DNA of 5,679 nucleotides. Source: an uncultured Collinsella sp. (GTDB lineage: Bacteria; Actinomycetota; Coriobacteriia; Coriobacteriales; Coriobacteriaceae). Shown here piece by piece: positions 1-5,429 of this stretch. The position numbers and the translations under genes were made by a program. Where the stretch lies: assembly GCA_900551015.1 (NCBI GenBank), contig URUI01000100.1:1-5679 (forward strand). The letters run 5' to 3'. Below the pieces are notes generated by a model, which worked only from the letters and a program-made list of their open reading frames with translations, had not been told where the DNA came from and made no database searches. Position 1 is the first letter of the stretch, and each line of letters begins with the position of its first letter.

Positions 1-471
1 TTTGTTCGCAAACGAGCGTCGCCCGGGAAGACCGAAAACCGCAGCGATGGGCGCAATATCGCACTTGCTCTTGGTAATGAGCAACGGATGGCACATGGGG
101 ATGATGTCGCTCGTGTGTTTGATGGCCATAATGCCCGCCACGCGCGCGCAGGCAAGCACGTCGCCCTTTTTGGCGCGGTCCTGCAGTACCATGGCCTGCG
201 TCTCGGGATGCATGAGGATGGTGCCCTCGGCGATGGCAATGCGATGGGTCTCGGCCTTGTCGGACACGTCGACCATGCGCACCTCGCCCTTGGCGTCCAC
301 GTGCGTCAGCTCGTCGCGGCGGGCGTCACGGGCGGGTTCGGTGGCAGCGCTGGCAGTCGGCTGTGCGGACGCGTCGGCGTTGCCAGCATTCGCCGCGGCC
401 GTGACTTTGTGGGCAGACATCGCGGCCCTGCGAGCGGCCTTGGTGGCATCGGCGTACCTGCTCTTGGCCAT
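1..471 (-). CDS. moaC: Cyclic pyranopterin monophosphate synthase MoaC (C-terminus outside window)
   Basis: MoaC converts the MoaA product, 3',8-cyclo-7,8-dihydro-GTP, to cyclic pyranopterin monophosphate in cytoplasmic molybdenum-cofactor synthesis. The frame is open from an ATG at 471 to the left edge (157 codons seen). Recognisable MoaC blocks are LTHVDAKGEVRMVDVS (55-70), KGDVLACARVAGIMAIK (102-118) and the signature TSDIIPMCHPL (120-130), whose CHPL histidine is conserved in the family. The catalytic Asp/Lys region and the KTGVEMEAL block lie beyond the edge. The MoaC core usually begins within a few residues of the start; here an Ala/Arg-rich stretch of about 54 residues precedes it. 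The start is supported by a GGAGG 8 nt upstream; an internal ATG at codon 18 has no good ribosome site. The gene starts 4 bp after the moaA stop, so translation is probably coupled. Residues 136-157 do not obviously match the family and may be a lineage-specific loop. Confidence 0.93.
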   Translation of the reverse strand, partial: MAKSRYADATKAARRAAMSAHKVTAAANAGNADASAQPTASAATEPARDARRDELTHVDAKGEVRMVDVSDKAETHRIAIAEGTILMHPETQAMVLQDRAKKGDVLACARVAGIMAIKHTSDIIPMCHPLLITKSKCDIAPIAAVFGLPGRRSFANK

Positions 472-475
472 ATGA

Positions 476-1531
476 TCATCCTCCGATTTGGGACATAAAT
501 CGTTGCGTGCCCTCAATTATCGCGTGTTCCTGCGGTTTGTGGGCCACGGCATCGCGCCAAATCGAAAGTACCTGCATATCATCACCACGGCGCAGCGCCT
601 CACGCACCGAATACTCGGCATCGCTGAATAGGCACGGACGCACGTTGCCATCGGCCGTCAGGCGCAGACGGTTGCAATTCGCGCAAAAATGGTTGGACAT
701 GGCGCTGATGAAGCCGACCGTTCCCGCCGCGCCCGGAAAGTGCCAATAGCGCGCAGGGCCCGCGCCGGCAGGAGCGTCGCTGATGTCGAGCGGCTCGAGC
801 TCGCCCAGTCCCGTCGCGGCGACCCCGGCATTGATGCGCGCCCGCAGCTCGTCGCTCGGCACGGTATCGCTCGCGTCCCACAGCTCGGGATTGAGCGCGG
901 GCGCATGCGGGTCCACAGTGCAATGCGAGCTCGTGTGTTCGTCGCCGATGGGCATGTATTCGATAAAGCGCAGGTGGATGGGGCGGTCGAGCGTGAGCCG
1001 CGCGAGGGCCGCCACATCTTGGTTGAGTCGGCGCACGACAACGCAGTTGACCTTAACGGGCTCAAAGCCCCAAACCAGCGCCGCGTCGATGCCAGCCATG
1101 GTCTGCTCGAGCCGACCCAGGCGCGTGATCTTTCCAAAGAGCGTAGGGTCGAGTGTGTCGAGCGAAATGTTGACGCGGTCAAGCCCGGCATCTTTGAGCT
1201 GGGGCGCCCGCTTGGGCAGCAGGGCGCCATTGGTGGTGAGCGAGATGTCCTCGATCTGCGGAATCGCGCGGATGTCGCGAATGAGCGGAATGATACGGCG
1301 GCTGACCAGCGGCTCGCCGCCCGTCAGGCGCACGCGGCGAATGCCCTCCCCCGCCACCAAGCGCACAAAGCGGGCGATTTCCTCGGCGCTGAGTAGCTCG
1401 TCGTGTGCACGGGGCGCCACGCCATCGACCGGCATGCAGTAAATGCAGCGGAAATTGCACTTGTCGGTAACGGCAATGCGCAGGTAGTTGATATCGCGGC
1501 CAAAGCCGTCATGTTGCACGTGCCCGTCCAC
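476..1531 (-). CDS. moaA: GTP 3',8-cyclase MoaA (radical SAM)
   Basis: MoaA uses S-adenosylmethionine and two [4Fe-4S] clusters to cyclise GTP to 3',8-cyclo-7,8-dihydro-GTP, the first step of molybdenum-cofactor synthesis. The 351-residue protein, close to normal family length, shows the radical SAM motif CNFRCIYC (Cys25, Cys29, Cys32), the GGEPL SAM-binding loop (71-75), TTNG (99-102), the NISLDTLD strand (121-128), the second-cluster cysteines Cys283, Cys286 and Cys300 in a CANCNRLRLTADG context, and the C-terminal GG tail (350-351) required for activity in this family. Start is GTG, preceded by GGGAGG at 5 nt. About 13 extra residues, including Cys204, lie between EYMPIGDE (191-198) and the SDEL helix compared with E. 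coli MoaA. It is followed by moaC with a 4-bp gap. A TATTAT hexamer about 40 bp upstream on the same strand might be a -10 element, but no convincing -35 was found. Confidence 0.97.
   Translation of the reverse strand: MDGHVQHDGFGRDINYLRIAVTDKCNFRCIYCMPVDGVAPRAHDELLSAEEIARFVRLVAGEGIRRVRLTGGEPLVSRRIIPLIRDIRAIPQIEDISLTTNGALLPKRAPQLKDAGLDRVNISLDTLDPTLFGKITRLGRLEQTMAGIDAALVWGFEPVKVNCVVVRRLNQDVAALARLTLDRPIHLRFIEYMPIGDEHTSSHCTVDPHAPALNPELWDASDTVPSDELRARINAGVAATGLGELEPLDISDAPAGAGPARYWHFPGAAGTVGFISAMSNHFCANCNRLRLTADGNVRPCLFSDAEYSVREALRRGDDMQVLSIWRDAVAHKPQEHAIIEGTQRFMSQIGG
480..484 (-). promoter_or_regulatory. Shine-Dalgarno site of moaC inside the moaA 3' end
   Basis: GGAGG on the minus strand, formed by the last glycine codons of moaA, lies 8 nt before the moaC ATG. 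It fixes the long, N-terminally extended moaC start and implies coupling of the two reading frames. Confidence 0.8.
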
Positions 1532-1536
1532 GCAGC

Positions 1537-1542
1537 CCTCCC
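1537..1542 (-). promoter_or_regulatory. Shine-Dalgarno site of moaA
   Basis: GGGAGG on the minus strand ends 5 nt before the GTG start. It supports initiation at this GTG rather than at the second GTG four codons inside the gene. Confidence 0.7.
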
Positions 1543-1665
1543 CTCACGCGGCGTTTTATTCTTCGGAAAACATAATACCCCACGGGAGAATCATGCCGAC
1601 ACCCGTACGACAGGACAGGTCGCTTCGAGCAAAACGGACTTTCCAAGCCCATCCTCAACACACAG

Positions 1666-1728
1666 ACCATCACAACATTCGATGCTTTTCCCGTTTTTGG
1701 CAAAAAACGTCGAATGTTGTGATGGTTT
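1666..1728. repeat. 63-bp palindromic repeat, copy 1
   Basis: Arms at 1666-1682 and 1710-1726 are perfect 17-bp inverted complements (ACCATCACAACATTCGA and its complement). Inside, CGTTTTT (1692-1698) and AAAAACG (1703-1709) form a second perfect 7-bp stem with loop GGCA, stacked directly against the outer stem on the right, leaving a 9-nt bulge on the left. The repeat lies 38 bp beyond the stop of the 345-codon gene and about 135 bp upstream of the moaA start. No U-run follows the outer stem on either strand, so it does not look like an intrinsic terminator. It matches 2908-2970 at 61 of 63 positions; the differences are at 1694 (T versus A) and 1710 (T versus G). It is AT-richer than the surrounding DNA. 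Confidence 0.95.
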
Positions 1729-1766
1729 GCCTGCCCACGGCACCCCGTAGAAAGACCAAAGCGCCC

Positions 1767-2804
1767 CTAGAGGCCGCCGTCCCAGTGGCGAATCACGAAT
1801 TCTCGAAGGTCGTTCTGCCGCTTTTGGAACGCTTCGCTTCGGTCGCACTTGAGGCCCATAGCGAGCGCAATGGCGTTCATCGCCCGGTGCAATTGCAGCT
1901 GATGGGCAAACTGAGTCCCGGTGAGGACGATCATCCTAAAGCCCAGCGCGCTCAGTACGGTCATACGCTCCGCATCCGACGCGCTGCGCTGTTTATCAAG
2001 ATGGTCCGAGCCGTTGTATTCAATCCCCGTACCGCTCGCAGGCGCATATACGTCAATCTCGAAATACCCGGCCTTTGCGAGACACTTGAACTCGTTGGGA
2101 ACATCGACCCTATGGTTGAGCTCGATTTTGGCGTATCCCAGCCCGCCCTGGAAACGTTTTGCTACGACCATGATTGCGGTGGCCGTCTCCATGGGCGACC
2201 GCGCGCCATCGTGCACGCGCTTGAGCACGGCGGCCGCGCGTATAGCCCCCTGACGAGATCGGTTCTCATTGCAATAGGCAATCAAGTCGGCAACGGTATA
2301 CCTCTGCCCCATCTCGATATAATCGCCTGTCGACAGATGATTCAAATGGTATCGGGCGCAGATTTCGTAGCCATATTCCAGCTGCTCGGGCTCACTCATC
2401 CACGAACCCGCCTGGACAAAGCACATGGCCTCATCAACCACCAGAAGGCCCTCTGCCACCTCGATAAGATGGCCTGGAGGTACCGGCGCCCCAAACACGT
2501 GGCACCTAAATCCAGCCGGCGTCGAGCGCTCAAAATCGAAGTTGACGAGCGTGTCGATATGATCGAGCTCTTCTCGTGGAATACCAAGCGAAACCAGATA
2601 GTCGGTAACGATCCCAACTGCCGTTGAAGCCCTCAGTCCCTTGGCATCGAGTCCCAATTTGGGCAGGCTCGCAGTCGGCTCCGCCTCGCTAGCAAGCGAG
2701 TCCTCATCGTATAGGCTGCTTGCTCGCGAGAGCGGCTCGGACGGGCGCGCCACGTTGTGGTACAGCCAGGCAGTCTTATGGGACAAGACGATCGGCAGGT
2801 CCAT
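1767..2804 (-). CDS. Standalone AbiEi/DUF559-like protein with probable PD-(D/E)xK nuclease-fold C-terminus
   Basis: A complete 345-residue protein with ATG start; GGAGGG lies 3 nt before it and the stop is TAG. The N-terminal part (1-30, PIVLSHKTAWLYHNVAR) resembles the 'LSHtsAl' segment of AbiEi-family proteins. Residues 115-195 form a predicted alpha-rich middle. The C-terminal half matches the DUF559/Vsr-like pattern: SPMET with Glu206, then EIDVY with Asp251, IEYNGSDH with Glu262 and His268, a basic/acidic helix (271-280, KQRSASDAER) and LGFRMIVLT (287-295). These are the positions expected for a PD-(D/E)xK active site, so catalysis is possible. By eye there is no DNA-binding HTH at the N-terminus, no signal peptide or membrane segment, and no AbiEii nucleotidyltransferase toxin next door, so a classical type IV toxin-antitoxin role is not supported. 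A 63-bp palindrome flanks it on each side. The family assignment is by eye; the biological function is unknown. Confidence 0.8.
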   Translation of the reverse strand: MDLPIVLSHKTAWLYHNVARPSEPLSRASSLYDEDSLASEAEPTASLPKLGLDAKGLRASTAVGIVTDYLVSLGIPREELDHIDTLVNFDFERSTPAGFRCHVFGAPVPPGHLIEVAEGLLVVDEAMCFVQAGSWMSEPEQLEYGYEICARYHLNHLSTGDYIEMGQRYTVADLIAYCNENRSRQGAIRAAAVLKRVHDGARSPMETATAIMVVAKRFQGGLGYAKIELNHRVDVPNEFKCLAKAGYFEIDVYAPASGTGIEYNGSDHLDKQRSASDAERMTVLSALGFRMIVLTGTQFAHQLQLHRAMNAIALAMGLKCDRSEAFQKRQNDLREFVIRHWDGGL

Positions 2805-2807
2805 GAG

Positions 2808-2813
2808 CCCTCC
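2808..2813 (-). promoter_or_regulatory. Shine-Dalgarno site of the DUF559-like gene
   Basis: GGAGGG on the minus strand directly before GCTC/ATG-type spacing at the start codon (2804). It is a strong site and argues that this gene is translated and not a relic. Confidence 0.7.
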
Positions 2814-2905
2814 AATGGAGTCGGATAACCAACCTTATTCCCCTGCCCACGGGTCCGCACACCTTCGTGCACAAGAAAGCGATTCCACCCGGCCGAGTGG
2901 CAGAA

Positions 2906-2970
2906 AAACCATCACAACATTCGATGCTTTTCCCGATTTTGGCAAAAAACGGCGAATGTTGTGATGGTTT
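2906..2970. repeat. 63-bp palindromic repeat, copy 2 (plus 2 bp of extra stem)
   Basis: The core 2908-2970 matches copy 1 in the same orientation with two differences (A2936, G2952). Here the outer arms are extended to a perfect 18 bp, 2906-2923 (AAACCATCACAACATTCG) with 2953-2970. Base G2952 breaks the pair present in copy 1, and A2936 introduces one mismatch into the inner stem. It sits about 100 bp upstream of the DUF559-like start and 80 bp upstream of the MATE promoter, between divergent genes, where a transcription terminator would not be expected. Confidence 0.95.
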
Positions 2971-3050
2971 GAGGCTAGGTGAGGGGCATGGAGGGGTCAA
3001 AGCATCGTGCTTGGAGCGTGACTATTTTCGCCCCGTCGTCATCACAAACC

Positions 3051-3081
3051 TTGACTCTACAATCGTTATAGGGTTTTCACT
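3051..3081 (+). promoter_or_regulatory. Putative MerR-type promoter and operator of the MATE-merR operon
   Basis: A TTGACT -35 hexamer (3051-3056) is followed after 19 bp by a weak TTCACT -10 (3076-3081). The spacer holds an imperfect dyad, CTCTACAA (3055-3062) and TTATAGGG (3066-3073), with 6 of 8 positions complementary. Over-long 19-20 bp spacers with a central dyad are typical of promoters that MerR-family activators (BmrR, SoxR, CueR types) remodel by DNA distortion. The predicted start is about 34 nt before the MATE ATG, and a MerR gene follows in the same operon. The -10 element is a poor match, so the site is a prediction. Confidence 0.55.
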
Positions 3082-3121
3082 ACACTGGTACGTAAACAAA
3101 CCAAGCCAGAAAGCCCCGCCC

Positions 3122-4468
3122 ATGGAACACGACCTCACACGCGGCAATGTCCCCAAGACCATCGCGGTCTTTGCCCTGCCTTATATGCTCTCGTACTTTT
3201 TGCAGATGCTCTACGGCATGGCCGACCTGTACATGATGGGGCAGTTCAGCGGCGCCGCCGGCATCACCGCCGTAGGCAATGGCGCGCAGACGCTCTATAT
3301 CATTACCGTGACGCTCGTGGGCCTGGCCATGGGAACGACGGTTATCGTCGGCCACGCCGTGGGCTCGCGCCGGTTTGACCGCGCCGAGACCGCCATCGGC
3401 AATACCATCACGCTGTTTATGGGTGTCTCGGTGGTACTGGCAGGCATCTTGCTCGCGCTGTGCCCGCAGATCGTGGCACTCATTGGCACGCCGGCCGAGG
3501 CGGTCGAGGGCACCGCCGCCTACCTGCGCATTTGCTTTATCGGCATTCCCTTTATCGCCGCGTACAACATTCTTTCGGCCATCTTTCGCGGCCTGGGCGA
3601 TTCGCGCTCGCCCATGTACGTGATTGGCGTGGCATGCATCATCAACATCGCGCTCGATTTTCTGTTTATCGGCCACATGGGGCTCGGCCCCGTGGGCGCG
3701 GCGCTCGGCACGGTGACCGCGCAGACGGCCAGCGTTGCCCTCGCGCTCGTGTGGCTCAAGAGCCGCCGCACGAACATCCACGTTAAGCGCAGCGACCTGC
3801 GCCCCCAGCCCGAGGTGCTCGGTAGCATTCTTAAAATCGGCGTGCCCGTGGCCGTGCAGGACGGCTGCATCCAGGTGGCGTTTATGTTCATCACCGTCAT
3901 CGCCAACCACCGCGGTCTGGTCGACGCCGCCGCCGTGGGCCTGGTCGAAAAGATGATCAGCTTTTTGTTCATTGTGCCGAGTTCCATGGGCGCTACCGTC
4001 AGCGCGCTCACGGCGCAAAATGCCGGCGCGGGCAAGGGCGATCGCGCGCGTCAGGTACTCAAGGACGCCATGACCATCTCGGTGGTGTACGGCTGCCTGA
4101 TCACGGTGCTGATGTGGCTGGCGGCGCCGGCGTTTATCGGCTTTTTTGCCAAGGACGCTGCAGTAGTCGCCGCCGGTACCGGCTATATGCGCAGTTATAT
4201 TTTCGACGCGATTTTTGCCGGCATCCACATTTGCTTTAGCGGCTTTTTCGCTGCGTATGGCAAGAGCTACATCGGCTTTGCGCACAACGTGCTGGCCGTG
4301 GTGCTCATTCGCGTGCCCGGTGCATGGCTACTGTCGAACGCCTATTCCGACACGCTGTTCCCCATGGGTATCGCCTCGCCGTGCGGATCGATTCTATCGG
4401 CGGTCATCTGCGTGATTGCCTTTACCGTGCTCAACCGCCGCGGAACTTTTGACAAGCTGATGGCGTAG
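3122..4468 (+). CDS. MATE family multidrug efflux transporter
   Basis: A 448-residue polytopic inner-membrane protein of the multidrug and toxic compound extrusion family, expected to export cationic drugs or other xenobiotics using a Na+ or H+ gradient. About 12 hydrophobic segments can be traced, roughly 14-34, 52-76, 92-115, 133-155, 163-185, 192-212, 238-260, 276-297, 315-340, 350-378, 385-405 and 415-437. Family hallmarks are the N-terminal ALPYMLSYFLQMLYGMADLYMMG (18-40), AVGNGAQTL (50-58), the IFRGLGDSRSPMYV segment (154-167) with NIALDFLFIGHMGLGPVGAALGT after it, and the second-half counterpart around GATVSALTAQNAGAGK (290-305). The ATG at 3122 is chosen because the family N-terminus begins here; the frame is open a further 85 codons upstream, but that part translates repeat copy 2. 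The ribosome site is weak (AGAAAG). The merR gene follows after 55 bp with no terminator between, so the pair is probably one operon. Confidence 0.95.
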   Translation: MEHDLTRGNVPKTIAVFALPYMLSYFLQMLYGMADLYMMGQFSGAAGITAVGNGAQTLYIITVTLVGLAMGTTVIVGHAVGSRRFDRAETAIGNTITLFMGVSVVLAGILLALCPQIVALIGTPAEAVEGTAAYLRICFIGIPFIAAYNILSAIFRGLGDSRSPMYVIGVACIINIALDFLFIGHMGLGPVGAALGTVTAQTASVALALVWLKSRRTNIHVKRSDLRPQPEVLGSILKIGVPVAVQDGCIQVAFMFITVIANHRGLVDAAAVGLVEKMISFLFIVPSSMGATVSALTAQNAGAGKGDRARQVLKDAMTISVVYGCLITVLMWLAAPAFIGFFAKDAAVVAAGTGYMRSYIFDAIFAGIHICFSGFFAAYGKSYIGFAHNVLAVVLIRVPGAWLLSNAYSDTLFPMGIASPCGSILSAVICVIAFTVLNRRGTFDKLMA

Positions 4469-4510
4469 CGAGGCGACGCATGCCTAGCACCTCTCCCCTG
4501 TTTTTACCGA

Positions 4511-4516
4511 AAGGAG
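4511..4516 (+). promoter_or_regulatory. Shine-Dalgarno site of merR gene
   Basis: AAGGAG ends 7 nt before the GTG at 4524, ideal spacing, whereas the next in-frame ATG at 4533 would be 16 nt away. It therefore fixes the GTG start. Confidence 0.8.
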
Positions 4517-4523
4517 CGGTCCT

Positions 4524-5372
4524 GTGACCGACATGCCAAGCGAACACACCGAGGGCCTGCTCCGCATTGGCGAGGTGGCGCGCTTGCTCAATTTGAGCGT
4601 GGGCACACTGCGCCATTACGAACAGATGGGGCTATTGGAGCCGGCATATGTCGATCCGACGAGTGGGTACCGCTACTACGGATCCCGGCAGCTCTCCACC
4701 CTCAACACCATCGGCAACCTGCGCGTTCTCGACTTGCCGTTGGCGCAAATTCGCGAGTTTGTCACTACGCGCGATATGGATTTGATGCAACGGCAACTGA
4801 CCAAGCAACAGGAGTTAATTGAGCACAGGCGGCGTGAGTTGGAGCGCATGTCGCGCAAGATTGACCAGCGGCTTGCCTTGCTTCATGGCGCTTTGAATGC
4901 TGATCTCGACACCATTAGCGAAATCGAGGAACCCGAACTTCGCTGCGCCACGCTGCACGAGCGCGTCAATCCCACCGACGCTTATTCGCTGGGATGGCAT
5001 ATCCGCCAGCTTCAGCAGGGACAGCACGAAACCTTTGCCTATCTGGGCAATCTGGGCGTCGGGATCAGCGCCGAGCGTCTGGCCGCCGGCGACTTTGATG
5101 GTTACGACGAGGTCTTTCTGCTGCTCGATGACAACGATGATTACTTGGGCGACGTTGAGACGCGACCCGCCGCGCGTTGCCTGACCATAAGTTTCCGCGG
5201 CACGCACGGGCAAGCAGGCCCGCGCTACGAGCGGCTGCTCGGCTATATGCGCGAACACAACCTGACGCCCGCCGGGCCGTCGCGCGAGATTGCCTTGATC
5301 GATGACATCATCAGCGACGACCCAGCGACCTACGTGACGCAGATCACGGTGCCCGTTGCCCCAGCAAAGTAA
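4524..5372 (+). CDS. MerR family (BmrR-type) transcriptional activator with GyrI-like effector domain
   Basis: A 282-residue drug-responsive regulator, close in length to Bacillus BmrR. Domain order: an N-terminal MerR winged helix-turn-helix (12-57: LLRIGEVARLLNLS, then GTLRHYEQMGLLEP and the wing GYRYYGSRQL), the following helices with LRVLDLPLAQIREF (66-79), a long dimerisation coiled coil (about 84-122) and a C-terminal GyrI-like effector-binding domain (about 135-278) ending in the typical YVTQITVPV strand. In the segment GPSREIALID (251-260), Glu255 lies where BmrR has its buried ligand-contacting glutamate (alignment by eye). Members bind a promoter with a long spacer and twist it open when a lipophilic cationic drug is bound. 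The MATE exporter gene lies directly upstream, so it likely activates that operon, itself included, from the site at 3051-3081. It lacks the C-terminal metal-binding cysteines of metal-sensing MerR proteins. Start GTG, stop TAA. Confidence 0.93.
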   Translation: MTDMPSEHTEGLLRIGEVARLLNLSVGTLRHYEQMGLLEPAYVDPTSGYRYYGSRQLSTLNTIGNLRVLDLPLAQIREFVTTRDMDLMQRQLTKQQELIEHRRRELERMSRKIDQRLALLHGALNADLDTISEIEEPELRCATLHERVNPTDAYSLGWHIRQLQQGQHETFAYLGNLGVGISAERLAAGDFDGYDEVFLLLDDNDDYLGDVETRPAARCLTISFRGTHGQAGPRYERLLGYMREHNLTPAGPSREIALIDDIISDDPATYVTQITVPVAPAK

Positions 5373-5410
5373 GAACCGCCCGGAAGGCATCGTGCTTCCG
5401 GGCGGTTCTT
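5371..5410. terminator. Bidirectional intrinsic terminator between merR and ligA
   Basis: A perfect 16-bp inverted repeat, AAGAACCGCCCGGAAG (5371-5386) and its complement (5395-5410), encloses an 8-nt loop. The stem is GC-rich in the middle and ends in A/T, giving a short T-rich tail (TTCTTCAATTT) rightward and TTCTTACTTT leftward. It begins inside the merR stop codon and lies 19 bp from the end of the converging ligA, so it can serve both transcripts. Confidence 0.85.
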
Positions 5411-5429
5411 CAATTTGGCTATCGATGCC

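Larger units (their letters stand above)
2805..3121. other. Divergent intergenic region between the DUF559-like gene and the MATE gene
   Basis: This 317-bp stretch separates a minus-strand gene from a plus-strand gene. It holds, left to right, the ribosome site of the minus-strand gene (2808-2813), about 90 bp in which I could not identify a convincing minus-strand promoter, repeat copy 2 (2906-2970), about 80 bp without recognisable structure, and a MerR-type promoter for the MATE gene (3051-3081) with a leader of roughly 34 nt. The frame upstream of the MATE gene stays open through the repeat, but it is translation of the palindrome and not coding sequence. Confidence 0.7.

Noticed and set aside
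1572..1577. TATTAT on the minus strand as a -10 box for moaA
   Set aside because: Position fits a leader of about 34 nt, but no acceptable -35 lies 16-18 bp upstream, so it is not listed as a feature.
1601..1620. Small hairpin upstream of moaA, considered as part of a Moco riboswitch
   Set aside because: Only a 6-bp stem with one G-U pair; I could not trace the multi-stem Moco RNA architecture in the 134-nt leader.
1666..1728. Palindrome as an integron attC site
   Set aside because: Size is compatible, but the arms lack the GTTRRRY and RYYYAAC core consensus and no integrase or cassette array is visible.
1666..1728. Palindrome as an intrinsic terminator of the 345-codon gene
   Set aside because: No U-run follows the stem on the minus strand, and the second copy sits in a divergent promoter region where termination would make no sense.
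1488..2627. Long 379-codon plus-strand open frame
   Set aside because: It starts inside moaA, runs through palindrome copy 1 and then lies antisense to the DUF559-like gene; the translation has no family character, and the minus-strand gene has a strong ribosome site and recognisable motifs.
2686..2733. Short inverted repeats around CTCGCTAGCAAGCGAG inside the 345-codon gene
   Set aside because: Six-bp arms within coding sequence, not shared with the flanking palindromes and easily explained by chance.
3002..3012. 11-nt match GCATCGTGCTT shared with the terminator loop at 5387-5397
   Set aside because: Short, not part of a stem at 3002, and likely a coincidence.
3080..4285. 401-codon minus-strand open frame opposite the MATE gene
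   Set aside because: High-GC shadow of the MATE codons; the product is His/Arg/Asp-rich and low in hydrophobic pattern, while the plus strand gives an unmistakable MATE protein.
4469..4523. Possible terminator between MATE and merR
   Set aside because: Only 4-bp AGGC/GCCT arms, and the T-run lies about 14 nt away; too weak to end transcription.
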